Both the position numbers and the translations under genes were made by a program. DNA of 64,000 bases. Source: Gammaproteobacteria bacterium (GTDB lineage Bacteria; Pseudomonadota; Gammaproteobacteria; Xanthomonadales; Wenzhouxiangellaceae). The notes under the pieces were generated by a model, which saw only the letters and a program-made list of their open reading frames with translations, was not told the origin of the DNA and did no database searches. Within the stretch, counting starts at the first letter, position 1. Every line of letters begins with the position of its first letter. Of the stretch, positions 36,203 through 47,110 are shown one piece after another. Location of the stretch: NCBI GenBank assembly GCA_021772985.1, contig JAJFKX010000020.1, positions 186,001 through 250,000 of the forward strand, given 5' to 3'.

Positions 36203-37990
36203 ATGAGCGCTAAACGCCACCCAATATCCAAAGTTGATACCGCCTGGTTGCGGATGGAGCAGCCGACCAACCTGATGATGATCACCGGAGTGATTGGTCT
36301 GGGTGATGATGTCAACTTTGCTCAATTGGTGGAAACCATAACGATGCGATTCCTGGCATTCCCCAGGTTTCGGCATAAAGCTGTGACCGGAGCACGCGGC
36401 AGCTTTTGGGAATTTGATGAAGATTTTGACATCCTGGCGCATGTTCGCCGTGCGGCGCTGCCTGGAAAAGCAGATAAGCATGAATTGCAGGAGTTTGTCA
36501 GTGAACTGGCCAGTACACCATTGGACCAGTCCAAACCCTTGTGGCAGTTCCACATAGTTGAAAATTACCTCGAAGGCCCGGTGTTGGTCAGCAGAATTCA
36601 TCATTGTTATGCTGACGGGATTGCACTGATTCAGGTTTTGCTCAGCCTGACTGATCCAACCCCTGAACCACGCGAAAGTGCGCATTCACCCAATACCTGG
36701 AAATCCAGGCGCACTGCTGAATCCAATATTTTCAAGCGTTTTCTGGAGCCCGCACGCGATGGACTGGGAGCGGCTACCCATTGGGGGCAGAAGATTGTTG
36801 AAGAGGCAATGGGGATATTGCGGGATCCTGAACAGGCTGGCTTTTATGCTAATGAAGCCACCGGGTTTGCTGAGGAATTGGCTACTGCGTTAATGTTGAA
36901 AGATGATCCACAAACGCGTTTTCGTGGACGTTTGGGGGTGCGCAAGCGGGTTGCCTGGACTGCGCCCTTGCCATTGTATGAAGTTAAAGCAGTGGGCCGT
37001 GCACTTGGTTGCACAGTGAATGATGTGCTGATTGCCAGTGCTACCGGGGCCCTGCACAATTATCTGCTCAGCTGTGGAGAAGACCCGACCGGCCTGGAAA
37101 TCAGGGCTACAGTACCGGTTAACCTACGTCCTCTGGAACACGCCAAAGATCTCGGAAACCATTTCGGCCTGGTCTTTTTGCCATTGCCGATTGGTGAGCA
37201 CAACCCACTCAAGCGCCTGGTATTGGTGCATGAGCACATGGAGGAACTCAAGCAATCGCGTCAGGCAGCAGTAGCTTTTGGACTGCTGGCGGCACTTGGT
37301 ATGGGGCCGCAGGCATTGCAGAAGCCGATGCTGGATATGATGAGCCGCAAAGCCAGTACGGTATTAACCAATGTGCCGGGACCACGCAAATCACTGTTTA
37401 TCGCCGGTACCGAGATCCGCGAGATGATGTTCTGGGTGCCTCAGAATGGCACCATAGGTATGGGCATCAGTATCTTGAGCTATAACCAACAGGTTTACAT
37501 GGGGCTGATTACCGACCGTAAATTGGTGCCTGACCCGGAAGTGATTATCAGCCGCTTTAAATCAGAGTTTGAAAAGTTGCTGTATCTGGCGATGCAACTT
37601 CCGGATGGTGAAGTGGTGATTGATGATGCGCATGATTGGCTGATCGGACAATTGGATGGTGCGCTAGAGAGCCCTGAAGCGACGCCTGAAATCACCGTTG
37701 CCGGGCAGTTGCAGGGAAAATCACCGACCAAAGAAAAGCCGGTTAACAGGGTTAGATCAGGCAAGCGTAAGGCAAGTAAAACACCCGTCCGCAAAACGCA
37801 ATCGAGTCGCAGACTTTCAAAAGTGATGAAAAAACCTGCGGTTAAGAAAATCAGAACAACAAAAAACAGTCATGCCGTGCCTTTGCCTAAAGCCAAACAG
37901 CAACCAAGCTCAGCGGCTGCCAAACCGGCTTACCAGCCGGCCTGGAAAACTGCAGGCAAAAAAACCAGCAAAAAAGTTATTCGTAAATAA
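36203..37990 (+). CDS. WS/DGAT-family O-acyltransferase with basic tail
   Basis: 595 residues. The catalytic motif His-His-Cys-Tyr-Ala-Asp-Gly (133-139) is the HHxxxDG of wax ester synthase/diacylglycerol acyltransferases. Further family marks are Asn-Asp-Val-Leu-Ile-Ala near 280, Asn-Val-Pro-Gly-Pro near 395 and Gly-Ile-Ser-Ile-Leu-Ser-Tyr near 423. These enzymes join fatty acyl-CoA to a fatty alcohol or diacylglycerol to make storage lipid at the inner membrane. The core ends near 480. About 90 further residues are rich in Lys, Arg, Ala and Pro and look like a histone-H1-type disordered tail, which is unusual. The Shine-Dalgarno sequence is weak. Confidence 0.9.
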   Translation: MSAKRHPISKVDTAWLRMEQPTNLMMITGVIGLGDDVNFAQLVETITMRFLAFPRFRHKAVTGARGSFWEFDEDFDILAHVRRAALPGKADKHELQEFVSELASTPLDQSKPLWQFHIVENYLEGPVLVSRIHHCYADGIALIQVLLSLTDPTPEPRESAHSPNTWKSRRTAESNIFKRFLEPARDGLGAATHWGQKIVEEAMGILRDPEQAGFYANEATGFAEELATALMLKDDPQTRFRGRLGVRKRVAWTAPLPLYEVKAVGRALGCTVNDVLIASATGALHNYLLSCGEDPTGLEIRATVPVNLRPLEHAKDLGNHFGLVFLPLPIGEHNPLKRLVLVHEHMEELKQSRQAAVAFGLLAALGMGPQALQKPMLDMMSRKASTVLTNVPGPRKSLFIAGTEIREMMFWVPQNGTIGMGISILSYNQQVYMGLITDRKLVPDPEVIISRFKSEFEKLLYLAMQLPDGEVVIDDAHDWLIGQLDGALESPEATPEITVAGQLQGKSPTKEKPVNRVRSGKRKASKTPVRKTQSSRRLSKVMKKPAVKKIRTTKNSHAVPLPKAKQQPSSAAAKPAYQPAWKTAGKKTSKKVIRK

Positions 37991-38031
37991 CCGAGTTAGG
38001 TATTGCGACGATAGTTGGCACAAATATCAAC

Positions 38032-40908
38032 TTACTGCTGCGTTTCAAACCCATCCACTAACAACTCTTCACTGGCTGGGCAAGCCTGGACTGCGACATC
38101 ATCGATAAACCAGCCATCATTGGCACGACCTTGTGATCCATCGGTGCCCAGGTGGAAACGAAAGCGTACGGTTTCACCCTGGTAGTTTGATAAATCTACA
38201 ATTGAACGGACAAAGTTCTCCGGGTCGGCGCACCAGGCGGTTAGCGCCGAGAGGGGATTACCGCTGGAGTTGACGTCACCGTCATAAGGGTCGGTTAACA
38301 GTTGTGCGTTAACGATTTGAGTCCAGTTGAGACCATCATCGATGCTGATCTCGAGTATGCCGGCATCCCAACAACCGCCACCTACAGCGTCTTCCAGGGT
38401 TTGACTGTTTTGATAAGCAAGCACCATCGGCAATTGGCCAACCGGCAAAGTGATGGCGGGGGAAACCAGTTGTTGATCGGAAACACTATCCAGGTCTTCC
38501 GCAAACCAGGCGAAACTGCCGCTGGTGATTTCCAACCCCGAACGCTGCCAGGTGTCCTGGGTGCCGCTGTGGGTCCAGCCGTTATCACCGTTTTCAATAT
38601 TATCGGAAAATAACGTCATCGGGGTGACACCAATCGGGCAGTCTCCCGGGGCCGGCTCGGTCATGAAATTGAAGGTTGGTGAAACAATACTGTTGCCGCA
38701 GCTATTGGTTGCGGTAACTCGCCAGTAATGCCGGGTATTGGAAGCCAGACTCAGGTCTGGTGAGGCCATTGTGGAGGTAACCGTGGTGGAAAAAACGATG
38801 TTATTGAAGTCAAAATCGGTGGCAACTTCAAGGTTGTAGGTTTCGGTATTACTACCTGACCAAGTGAATAAGGGTTGTAACTCAACATTATTTTGCGCAT
38901 TGCCTGGGCTGCTTAAAGCTGGCTGTACCGGCACATCGGCAAACGTAATCAGGTTCAAATCGAGACTACGATCATCTGCCCCGACCGCAGTGCCTTCAAC
39001 CTGAAATATGAAGTTGCTGGTACCCAGTCCGGCTGTGTTATTAATGGTCAGTTGGCTGCTGCCCGGCAGCATGGGGACCGGGTTGGGAACAAAGCCGACG
39101 GTCGCTGGTGCTGGTAAATTCAGCACGGCTAAGTCAACCGGTTGATCAAATTCAGCAATCGAACCCACAGTCAGGTTATACACAGCCGGATCACCTGCAC
39201 AAATCGACTGGCCTGCATCTTCTACACCCAGGCTGAATGCAGGTGAACCGCACTCATTAAACCGGAAAGCGCCTATGCGTAACTGCCAATTGCCACCATT
39301 AGTGACGAAATACTCATTGGTATACCAGAATGTGCAATCGTCCACCGGGTCGACATTCAGGGAAGAGTAATCGCCCCAGCGGCTGCTGGTGGTTTGTGAG
39401 CCGGTACCTTCAACAATACTGCCTTCACCCTGGGGGAAGGTGCCCAGTGGGTCACTGGCTAATCTGCCACTGTATCTTAGGCTGGGGAATACGCTGTTGT
39501 CATCGGAAGCACTATAACCAAGGGCAATATTACCTGCGGAATCCATCGCTGCAGAACCCATCCAACGGTGGATGCCATCACTGGATCCAGGTGAATAGGT
39601 GCCTTCCTGATGAATAACGGGGTTGCCGCCTGGCAACCTTAATTCCCACCAGCGAGTACCGGCAACTTGATTTGGCCCTTCAACTGACTGGCTGGTGACC
39701 AGCGATTCGTGGATGCCAAAATTGCGATATGCCAAGCGGTGAATCGGGCGTTGCCGGTAAGACAAAATATCGACTAAATTGCCGGTATCAGGTTGCGGAA
39801 TGCAACTGCGCCCACCTCCTGGACAGGGGAAAATTGTATCAAAAGCGGCAATCGGAATAGTGTCAGTCAAAGTAAAACTGGAAGCCGGTGGGTTATCAAA
39901 ATCAGCGACAAAACGCCAGAAAGTCAACGCGTCCTGAGTGGCTCCATAAGGTCCGCCATCATCCATGCTGCCGACAAAATATTGAGGGCTGCCGTTCGGT
40001 GGTAAATTGAAGCCGTCTAAATCGGCGGGCAGCAATCCGTCGCCGGTGTTGTCTGCGCCAACCACAGTGGGGGAAACAAAAAATGAAATGATGGTTGGGT
40101 TGGGGTTGCCTGCAATCAGTTCATCACGATCAAGTGCAAACGCGCCAATGCCCTGAAAAGGACCGCCAAGCCCGGCAAAATCGCGGGTGCTGATGTAATA
40201 AGCATCGGACCACACACCATATTTGGGGTAGTCTGGGAAATTGGTTCCATTATCTATCGCATAGCGGAAGTAGCTGCCGGTCGGATCAGGTGAGGTGGAA
40301 ATTGCGACGCAGTTGAAAAAGGTCGGCCCAGAGGCAGTAAACTGGCTGAGTATCCAGCGATCGGCAAGCTGGTCATGGAGTACTATCGGGTCTCCGCTAT
40401 TATCGTTTTCGCAGTCACCACCAAAACCGGCCCAGACAGTATTGTTATTGGTTGGTCCCATTACCGATGTGCCGGTTTTATCGAATATTTCAAAAACCAG
40501 ATTACTCATTACTACATAATGATTGGGGCCAACATCACCAACCGGGTCAGGCGGTGAGGGTGTGCCGGTATTATCGCTGCGCATCGGGCCGTCAAAGCTA
40601 ATGGTTGGTGCTGGAATGCTGCCAAAGCCAAGTCGGGTTTGGGCAACGGCGTCAGGTGTTTGCGGGCTTTGCTGAGCTTTTTGTGTTGCATTACCGGGTG
40701 GGTCAATAATCAAACCACCATTACTTCCCTGTGGCGCAGTCAATCTGGGTGGAATATCCCGCAACGGTGGCGATACATCAAATTTTACAATGGCATGTAC
40801 ACCTCTATAAACAGCTGCCTGTTGATTTTGATCAGCTGCAAATAAGCTTAAACAGAATACTGTGCACAGTGACAATATAAGGATCTGAGAACTGTATTTG
40901 CCAATCAT
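38032..40908 (-). CDS. Large secreted protein with C-terminal DGFE motif
   Basis: 958 residues with a signal peptide (about 1-25). Most of the chain (90-560) is a beta-rich domain mentioning Asp-Pro-Val-Gly-Asp-Val-Gly-Pro-Asn-His-Tyr, of unknown function. A fibronectin-like stretch near 680-750 follows. Then comes a carbohydrate-binding-like domain (about 765-940) with Asp-Asn-Ile-Glu-Asn-Gly, Thr-Trp-Gln-Arg and Gly-Trp-Phe-Ile-Asp-Asp-Val, as in choice-of-anchor or MAM-like modules. The end, Leu-Leu-Val-Asp-Gly-Phe-Glu, is the short C-terminal motif frequent in exported proteins of marine gammaproteobacteria. It is probably cell-surface or secreted. Confidence 0.75.
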   Translation of the reverse strand: MIGKYSSQILILSLCTVFCLSLFAADQNQQAAVYRGVHAIVKFDVSPPLRDIPPRLTAPQGSNGGLIIDPPGNATQKAQQSPQTPDAVAQTRLGFGSIPAPTISFDGPMRSDNTGTPSPPDPVGDVGPNHYVVMSNLVFEIFDKTGTSVMGPTNNNTVWAGFGGDCENDNSGDPIVLHDQLADRWILSQFTASGPTFFNCVAISTSPDPTGSYFRYAIDNGTNFPDYPKYGVWSDAYYISTRDFAGLGGPFQGIGAFALDRDELIAGNPNPTIISFFVSPTVVGADNTGDGLLPADLDGFNLPPNGSPQYFVGSMDDGGPYGATQDALTFWRFVADFDNPPASSFTLTDTIPIAAFDTIFPCPGGGRSCIPQPDTGNLVDILSYRQRPIHRLAYRNFGIHESLVTSQSVEGPNQVAGTRWWELRLPGGNPVIHQEGTYSPGSSDGIHRWMGSAAMDSAGNIALGYSASDDNSVFPSLRYSGRLASDPLGTFPQGEGSIVEGTGSQTTSSRWGDYSSLNVDPVDDCTFWYTNEYFVTNGGNWQLRIGAFRFNECGSPAFSLGVEDAGQSICAGDPAVYNLTVGSIAEFDQPVDLAVLNLPAPATVGFVPNPVPMLPGSSQLTINNTAGLGTSNFIFQVEGTAVGADDRSLDLNLITFADVPVQPALSSPGNAQNNVELQPLFTWSGSNTETYNLEVATDFDFNNIVFSTTVTSTMASPDLSLASNTRHYWRVTATNSCGNSIVSPTFNFMTEPAPGDCPIGVTPMTLFSDNIENGDNGWTHSGTQDTWQRSGLEITSGSFAWFAEDLDSVSDQQLVSPAITLPVGQLPMVLAYQNSQTLEDAVGGGCWDAGILEISIDDGLNWTQIVNAQLLTDPYDGDVNSSGNPLSALTAWCADPENFVRSIVDLSNYQGETVRFRFHLGTDGSQGRANDGWFIDDVAVQACPASEELLVDGFETQQ

Positions 40909-40966
40909 AGTGCTTCTCTGTCTGTTATCTTTTGATGCTCATTAACTGTTGCCTCAACCAAACAAT

Positions 40967-43324
40967 TTAGCCTGCCAGTTTTAGCCAGGTATCGACCACG
41001 GTATCCGGGTTCAACGACATGCTTTCGATACCCTGATCCAGCAGCCATTGGGCCAGATCAAGGTGATCTGATGGGCCCTGGCCACAAATGCCGATGTACT
41101 TGTTGTGCCGTTTGCAGGCAGTAATCGCCATCGCCAGCAATTTCTTGACAGCCGGGTCACGCTCATCGAACCGATGTGCAACCAGACCGGAGTCACGATC
41201 CAGACCAAGGGTCAATTGGGTCATGTCGTTGGAGCCAATTGAAAAGCCATCAAAGTATTGCAAAAACTCATCTGCAAGCAGCGCATTTGAAGGTAGTTCA
41301 CACATCATGATGATCTTCAGGCCATTTTCTCCTCGCTGCAGGCCAAACTCACTCATTACGTCGATGACTTCCCGAGCTTCATCCAGGGTTCGCACGAACG
41401 GTACCATTGCCCAGACATTGGTCAGGCCCAGGGTATTACGAACCTTTAACAGTGCCTTGCATTCCAATTCAAAGCTGGGTTTGAAATCATCATCAACATA
41501 ACGCGCAGCACCACGATAGCCCAGCATTGGGTTTTCTTCGTCAGGTTCATAGCGGTCACCACCCAGCAGATTGGCATATTCATTCGATTTAAAATCAGAA
41601 AGCCGCACAATTACCGGCTGTGGGTTAAACGCAGCTGCAATGGTCGCGATACCTTCCGCCAGGCGATCGATGTAATAGCTGATCGGATCAGCGTAACCGG
41701 CGATCCGGTCAATAATTTGTTGTTGTAAACCGGCAGGTTGTTGATCAAATTCGAGCAAAGCCCGTGGATGAATCCCGATCATGCGGTTGATGATGAACTC
41801 CAATCGTGCCAGGCCAACACCGGCGTTGGGTATTTGAGCAAAGTCGAAAGCCCGATCCGGATTACCGACATTCATCATTATTTTCAAAGGTGGCTCGGGC
41901 ATGTCGCCCAAATCGCTGGTAACCACATCAAAGTCCAGCAGGCCGGCATAAATAAAGCCAGTATCGCCTTCTGCACAGGAAACGGTAACTTCCTGCCCAT
42001 TTTCAATAAGCTTGGTGGCATTACCGCAACCCACTACAGCCGGAATACCCAGCTCGCGGGCGATGATTGCTGCGTGACAGGTGCGCCCACCCCGGTTGGT
42101 GACGATAGCCGCAGCTTTTTTCATTACCGGTTCCCAGTCCGGGTCGGTCATATCGGTTATCAATACATCACCAGCCTGGACCTGGTGCATCGCATTAATA
42201 TTAGCAACCACACGTGCAACGCCTTTGCCGATTCGTTGACCGATACTCCGTCCTTCGACCAGCAGCACGCCTTTTTGTCGTAATGAGTATCGCTCGGTGG
42301 TAGTGCTGGAACGGCTTTTGACGGTTTCCGGACGGGCTTGAACGATATACAGCTGGTTGGTCAAACCATCTTTGGCCCATTCGATGTCCATTGGTCGGCC
42401 ATAATGCTGTTCAATGGTTAAGGCCTGCCGTGCCAGCTCTTCAGCTTCCTGATCATTGATTGAAAATTGTCGGCATAAATCTTCCGGAGTGGGTTCGATA
42501 TCGGTGCCGCCACCATCGGTGTCATTCAAATACACCATCCGTTCAGCTTTGCTGCCCAGGTTGCGGCGTAATACAGCCGGCCGGCCGGTGCGTAAATTTG
42601 CTTTATAGAGGTAAAACTCGTCAGGATTAACCGCACCTTGCACCACAGTTTCGCCGAGCCCGTAGGCAGAAGTGATAAACACCACTTCACGAAAACCCGA
42701 TTCGGTATCCAAGGTGAACATTACACCGCTGGCCCCAACATCGCTGCGCACCATAATCTGTATTCCAGCAGACAATGCGACCAATTCATGTTCAAACCCT
42801 TGATGAACCCGATAAGCGATTGCCCGGTCATTGTAGAGTGAGGCAAATACCTCATGAATATGCAGCAGTACTGATTCCAGCCCGCGAACATTTAAAAATG
42901 TTTCTTGCTGGCCGGCAAAAGAAGCGTCCGGTAAGTCCTCAGCAGTGGCTGAACTGCGAACAGCTACTGCCGGTTCGCTACCATGCATAGCCACCAATTG
43001 TTGCCAGGCATTCCTGATGGCTGTATTCAGGTCAGCCGGGAACGGCGTGTCCATAATCCATTGACGGATTTGCTGACCGGCATTGGTCAATGCGTTGACA
43101 TCTTCAACGTCCAGGCCAAACAGATGATCCTGGATGCGCTGGTCCAGGCCGGATTGCGCTAAAAATTGCCGGAAGGCATCAGCAGTGGTGGCAAATCCAC
43201 CAGGTACCGAAACGCCTAAACCACTGAGGTTGCTGATCATCTCGCCCAAACTGGCATTTTTGCCGCCGACTCGGGGCAGGTCATCCATGCCCAGTTCATG
43301 CAGCCACAGGATATACTCGCTCAT
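40967..43324 (-). CDS. ppsA: Phosphoenolpyruvate synthase
   Basis: 785 residues from the ATG at 43324, close to the 792 of E. coli PpsA; an upstream in-frame start is rejected. The N-terminal nucleotide-binding domain opens with [11 protein letters not shown]. The swivelling domain has the phosphorylated His in Gly-Gly-Arg-Thr-Cys-His-Ala-Ala-Ile. The C-terminal barrel has Gly-Ser-Asn-Asp-Met-Thr-Gln-Leu and the catalytic Cys in Gly-Ile-Cys-Gly-Gln-Gly. The enzyme turns pyruvate and ATP into phosphoenolpyruvate, AMP and phosphate, for gluconeogenesis. It is divergent from ppsR, whose product controls it. No Shine-Dalgarno sequence is evident. Confidence 0.95.
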   Translation of the reverse strand: MSEYILWLHELGMDDLPRVGGKNASLGEMISNLSGLGVSVPGGFATTADAFRQFLAQSGLDQRIQDHLFGLDVEDVNALTNAGQQIRQWIMDTPFPADLNTAIRNAWQQLVAMHGSEPAVAVRSSATAEDLPDASFAGQQETFLNVRGLESVLLHIHEVFASLYNDRAIAYRVHQGFEHELVALSAGIQIMVRSDVGASGVMFTLDTESGFREVVFITSAYGLGETVVQGAVNPDEFYLYKANLRTGRPAVLRRNLGSKAERMVYLNDTDGGGTDIEPTPEDLCRQFSINDQEAEELARQALTIEQHYGRPMDIEWAKDGLTNQLYIVQARPETVKSRSSTTTERYSLRQKGVLLVEGRSIGQRIGKGVARVVANINAMHQVQAGDVLITDMTDPDWEPVMKKAAAIVTNRGGRTCHAAIIARELGIPAVVGCGNATKLIENGQEVTVSCAEGDTGFIYAGLLDFDVVTSDLGDMPEPPLKIMMNVGNPDRAFDFAQIPNAGVGLARLEFIINRMIGIHPRALLEFDQQPAGLQQQIIDRIAGYADPISYYIDRLAEGIATIAAAFNPQPVIVRLSDFKSNEYANLLGGDRYEPDEENPMLGYRGAARYVDDDFKPSFELECKALLKVRNTLGLTNVWAMVPFVRTLDEAREVIDVMSEFGLQRGENGLKIIMMCELPSNALLADEFLQYFDGFSIGSNDMTQLTLGLDRDSGLVAHRFDERDPAVKKLLAMAITACKRHNKYIGICGQGPSDHLDLAQWLLDQGIESMSLNPDTVVDTWLKLAG

Positions 43325-43362
43325 AATAGAATAAGGTTGGATAAAACCAAGTATTGTAACCA

Positions 43363-44181
43363 ATGTTGAAACGCACTGTTTTCTTTATTTCCGATGGCAC
43401 CGCGATAACAGCTGAAACACTGGGGCACAGTTTATTAACCCAGTTTGCAGGTTTAAGCATTAACCAGATTCGGGTACCTTTTGTGGATAACAAAGTCAAA
43501 GTGCGCAAGGTTATCAAAGCAGCTGAGCAGGCCGCACTCAGTGATCAACACCCGCCGGTTATTTTCAATACCATTGTGGATCAAGAGCTGTCAGGAATGC
43601 TGGCGGAAGCCAATGGTCACATCATCGATTTATTCGGCATGTTTATGGGGCCCTTAGAGCAGGCACTCGGGGTTAAACGATCACCACTTGTGGGTATGGC
43701 TCATGGGATGCATGACATTGCCAGCTATGAACATCGGATGGAAGCCACCAATTATGCTTTGACGCACGATGATGGCATGAGTATCCGGTTTGCCGATGCC
43801 GAATTAATCCTGGTCGGCGTGTCTCGCTCAGGTAAAACACCTACCTGTTTGTACATGGCCTTACATTTTGGTGTAAGGGCTGCCAATTACCCTTTGACTG
43901 ATGACGATTTAGATGACGGCCGGTTACCGGCTTGTCTTCGAAAACATAAAAAGAAGCTTTACGGGCTTACCATAACCCCGGAAAGATTAGCTGAAATTAG
44001 GGAAACACGGCGACCGGAAAGCCGCTATGCTTCCGCCAGGCAATGTCGCTATGAAGTGGCAACCGCAGAAGCCTTATTGCGTGGTGAAGGTGTTTCTATC
44101 ATCAGCACCACACATGCTTCCATTGAGGAAATTGCCAGTCGAATATTAAATGACCTGGGGTTGCAAAAGCAGCTGTTTTAA
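43363..44181 (+). CDS. ppsR: PEP synthase regulatory kinase/pyrophosphorylase
   Basis: 272 residues, matching the DUF299 family. The N-terminus reads [13 protein letters not shown], and a P-loop Gly-Val-Ser-Arg-Ser-Gly-Lys-Thr spans 152-159. PpsR uses ADP to phosphorylate a Thr of PpsA, shutting it off, and reverses this by phosphorolysis. The divergent start codons of ppsA and ppsR are only 38 bases apart, so both promoters overlap each other or the neighbouring coding sequences. A 10-bp hairpin follows the gene. Confidence 0.95.
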   Translation: MLKRTVFFISDGTAITAETLGHSLLTQFAGLSINQIRVPFVDNKVKVRKVIKAAEQAALSDQHPPVIFNTIVDQELSGMLAEANGHIIDLFGMFMGPLEQALGVKRSPLVGMAHGMHDIASYEHRMEATNYALTHDDGMSIRFADAELILVGVSRSGKTPTCLYMALHFGVRAANYPLTDDDLDDGRLPACLRKHKKKLYGLTITPERLAEIRETRRPESRYASARQCRYEVATAEALLRGEGVSIISTTHASIEEIASRILNDLGLQKQLF

Positions 44182-44229
44182 TCCTGCAACCATCTATAAC
44201 CTAACGGGCAGTTATAACATCGATTACTG

Positions 44230-44253
44230 CGGGTTCAGCAATGGCTGAACCCG
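44230..44253. terminator. Hairpin terminator between convergent genes
   Basis: CGGGTTCAGC-AATG-GCTGAACCCG is a perfect 10-bp stem with a 4-base loop, between the stops of ppsR and the M16 peptidase gene. It could end transcription from both sides. No strong T-run follows. Confidence 0.5.
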
Positions 44254-44299
44254 GTATCATCATATTCAGAGACTGCCTGCCCTGATCAAGGATTATTGC

Positions 44300-47047
44300 T
44301 TAGTTGGTCAGCTGCCCGTCTGCGTTCAGATATTGGATATTGCCTATATTCAATTCAGCCAGACCAGCATCGATCTGGCTGCGATCGCCAACGATTACCC
44401 ATAACAATTGATCTGGATGCAATATTTCTCGTGCTTTGCTGTGGACTTGACCTAACTGCACTGTCCGATAATTCCGAGCCAGGGTTTGGATATAATCGTC
44501 CGGTCGATTGTAGATATGGTTATTTTGCAGTGAGCCGAGAACAGCACCTGCGGTTTCATACTGACCAGGCAGGCTGTTGGTGCGGTTGTTGATAACTTTT
44601 TGCAATTCTTCATCGGTGGCAGGTGCAGAGGTCAGGTAGTTGTTCAGCTCACGTTGAATTTCGATAATCGATTCTTTGGTTTTATCGGTTTGTACCGGTG
44701 CATAGACAAACCAAGGGCGTTGTCCTTTGGCATTTTGTATGAAGGTAGATGCACCATAAGCCCAGCCTTTGTCTTCACGCAGGTTCATATTGATACGTGA
44801 AGTGAAGTCACCACCAATAATGTCATTCATCGCGTTAATTACCAGGTTCTCTGTATCACCGCTAGGTGGCACCAACTGGCCGCCAAGAATCACGGTTTGC
44901 AATGCACCTGGTTGATCAATTACATAGACCAGCGCCTGCTCAGGCGCCGGTACCTGTTCAATGCGTTTGTTTGGCAGGGGAGTGGTTGGTGCTTGCCAGT
45001 TGCCAAAATGCCGGTTTAACACCTCGGTGATTTGTTCCAGGCTGGTATCGCCCACCACAAACACAGTGCCATTATCCGGCCGCAACCAGTTACGGTGAAA
45101 ATCCTGTACTGCACTCTGGGTGATGCTGCTGATCGATTCAGGTGTGCCCGAACCGGTAAAAGGAATCCCATAGGCGTGTTCATTGCCGTATAACAGTGGT
45201 GGCAGAGTACGCAACGCCAGCCCGACAGGCTGGGCTTTTTCCTGCTGGATCTGAGCCAGCCAGCGCTTGCGTAATAAATCGATATCGTTATTGCGAAATG
45301 CAGGGTTACGGATAATATCGGCAAACAGCTCAACAGAGTCATTCAGTTCGCTGGTCAATGCAGACAGACTGACCTGGGTTGTATCCAGGTTGCTGCCGGC
45401 AGAAATCTGTGCTCCCAGCAATTCGGAAGAGCTGCTGATTTCCAGGGCAGAAAGCTCTGCGGTGCCTTCATCAAGCATTGCAGCAGCAAAACTGGCCATG
45501 CCTAGGGTTCCGTTTGCATCGGCTGCATAACCAGCGTCAAATACGATAGAAATCTGCACCACAGGAACTGCATCCCGGTGGGCAAAAATTACTTGCATGC
45601 CATTGCGTAATTCGCCTTGTTGAATGGCTGGAAATTCAAGGTCAGGCAAGAGACCAGCCTCAGGTAACCGGCTGCGGTCAGCGTTGGTTTCTATGCTTGA
45701 ATATTGGGCAAAGGGTAATACCGATATTTGATGATAACCACTATTCAGCCAGGCTTGTGTGACATCGCGTAGATCGACAGCTGTGGCAGTATTGATACGT
45801 GCCAGGCTGGTCTTGAAAAATCCGGGGTCATTAGCGTACAGCTCCCCTTGAGCCAGCGTTACCGCTTTGCCGCCAAAGCCACCAACTTGTTCCAGACCAC
45901 GGATGAGGCTGGCGTTGATACGGATTTTTGCCCGTTTGAGCTCTTCATCGGTTGGACCATCCTGTATAAACCGCTCGATTTCATTATCGATTATGGTCAA
46001 TACCTCAGCTTCTTCAGCTGCTGGTTGCAAAGTGACTCGAACTTCAAATAAGCTGGCCAGCTGATGACGTTCAACAGAGGCAGATGCGCTGGTCGCCAAC
46101 TGCAGATCTTGCACCAGTTTTTGATAAAGTCTTGAGCTTTTCCCTCCCCCCAGGATGGTTGCAGCCAATGATAGCTGAGCGAGTTCGGCACTGCTACGTC
46201 CGGGCACAGCCCAGTTCCGGTAAATACGAGTCTGCGGAACCTGATCGTGCATGGTTTCGCTGACATTTTCTGTTAACCGTGGGACCCAGTCTTCCCGGCG
46301 GGTCAGGGGTGGTCCGGCATCAATGTCGCCAAAATATTTTTCCACCAGTGGGCGGGCGGTAATGGCATTGATATCACCAGCCAGAACCAATACCGTATTG
46401 GCAGCACCATAATAGGTTTTAAACCATGTTTGCACATCTTCCAGGCTGGCTGCATTAAGGTCATCCATCGATCCGATAGTATCCCAGCGATAGGGGTGCC
46501 CTGCTGGGAATAAACCTTCCAACACTCGGTAATTAACCAAACCGTAAGGCTGGTTGTCTCCTTGCCGCTTCTCATTTTGAACAACCCCTCGTTGTTCATC
46601 CAGTTTGGCCTGGTCAATTGCGCCCAATAAGTGTCCCATCCGGTCAGATTCCATCCACAATGCCATTTCCAGCGCAGGCGTGGGTACTGTTTCAAAATAA
46701 TTGGTACGGTCAAACCAGGTGGTGCCGTTGATGCCGGTTGCACCGACCTGCTCAAAAGGAATGAAGTATTCGTCGTTATAGTTTTCTGAACCATTGAACA
46801 TCAGGTGTTCAAATAAGTGCGCGAAGCCGGTTTTGCCGGGCTTTTCATCTTTTGAGCCTACGTGATACCAGATTCCAACGGCGACTATCGGGGCTTTTCG
46901 GTCTTCATGAACAATCACCCGTAAGCCATTATCGAGGGTGAACTTTTCATATTGAATTTCGATCTCTGGTGTTTGAGCAAGGCATGCACTGCCATACACG
47001 AGAGCTGATAAAATCAGCATTTTCTTGAGTAAAAACAAATTCTTCAT
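44300..47047 (-). CDS. M16-family zinc peptidase (two-domain)
   Basis: 915 residues with a signal peptide (about 1-24). The first M16 half has the inverted zinc motif His77-Leu-Phe-Glu80-His81 followed by Leu-Met-Phe-Asn-Gly, with a downstream Glu in the Arg-Gly-Val-Val-Gln-Asn-Glu segment. The second half (about 470-890) is the inactive M16 repeat, so the chain forms the full clamshell. Members degrade small peptides in the periplasm. AGAAGGA lies before the ATG. It is a single gene. Confidence 0.9.
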   Translation of the reverse strand: MKNLFLLKKMLILSALVYGSACLAQTPEIEIQYEKFTLDNGLRVIVHEDRKAPIVAVGIWYHVGSKDEKPGKTGFAHLFEHLMFNGSENYNDEYFIPFEQVGATGINGTTWFDRTNYFETVPTPALEMALWMESDRMGHLLGAIDQAKLDEQRGVVQNEKRQGDNQPYGLVNYRVLEGLFPAGHPYRWDTIGSMDDLNAASLEDVQTWFKTYYGAANTVLVLAGDINAITARPLVEKYFGDIDAGPPLTRREDWVPRLTENVSETMHDQVPQTRIYRNWAVPGRSSAELAQLSLAATILGGGKSSRLYQKLVQDLQLATSASASVERHQLASLFEVRVTLQPAAEEAEVLTIIDNEIERFIQDGPTDEELKRAKIRINASLIRGLEQVGGFGGKAVTLAQGELYANDPGFFKTSLARINTATAVDLRDVTQAWLNSGYHQISVLPFAQYSSIETNADRSRLPEAGLLPDLEFPAIQQGELRNGMQVIFAHRDAVPVVQISIVFDAGYAADANGTLGMASFAAAMLDEGTAELSALEISSSSELLGAQISAGSNLDTTQVSLSALTSELNDSVELFADIIRNPAFRNNDIDLLRKRWLAQIQQEKAQPVGLALRTLPPLLYGNEHAYGIPFTGSGTPESISSITQSAVQDFHRNWLRPDNGTVFVVGDTSLEQITEVLNRHFGNWQAPTTPLPNKRIEQVPAPEQALVYVIDQPGALQTVILGGQLVPPSGDTENLVINAMNDIIGGDFTSRINMNLREDKGWAYGASTFIQNAKGQRPWFVYAPVQTDKTKESIIEIQRELNNYLTSAPATDEELQKVINNRTNSLPGQYETAGAVLGSLQNNHIYNRPDDYIQTLARNYRTVQLGQVHSKAREILHPDQLLWVIVGDRSQIDAGLAELNIGNIQYLNADGQLTN

Positions 47048-47110
47048 GCTTTTCCTTCTGGTTTTACTTGCAGTTTACCGGCTAACATTACATTCTAGCG
47101 GCTTAAAGTA

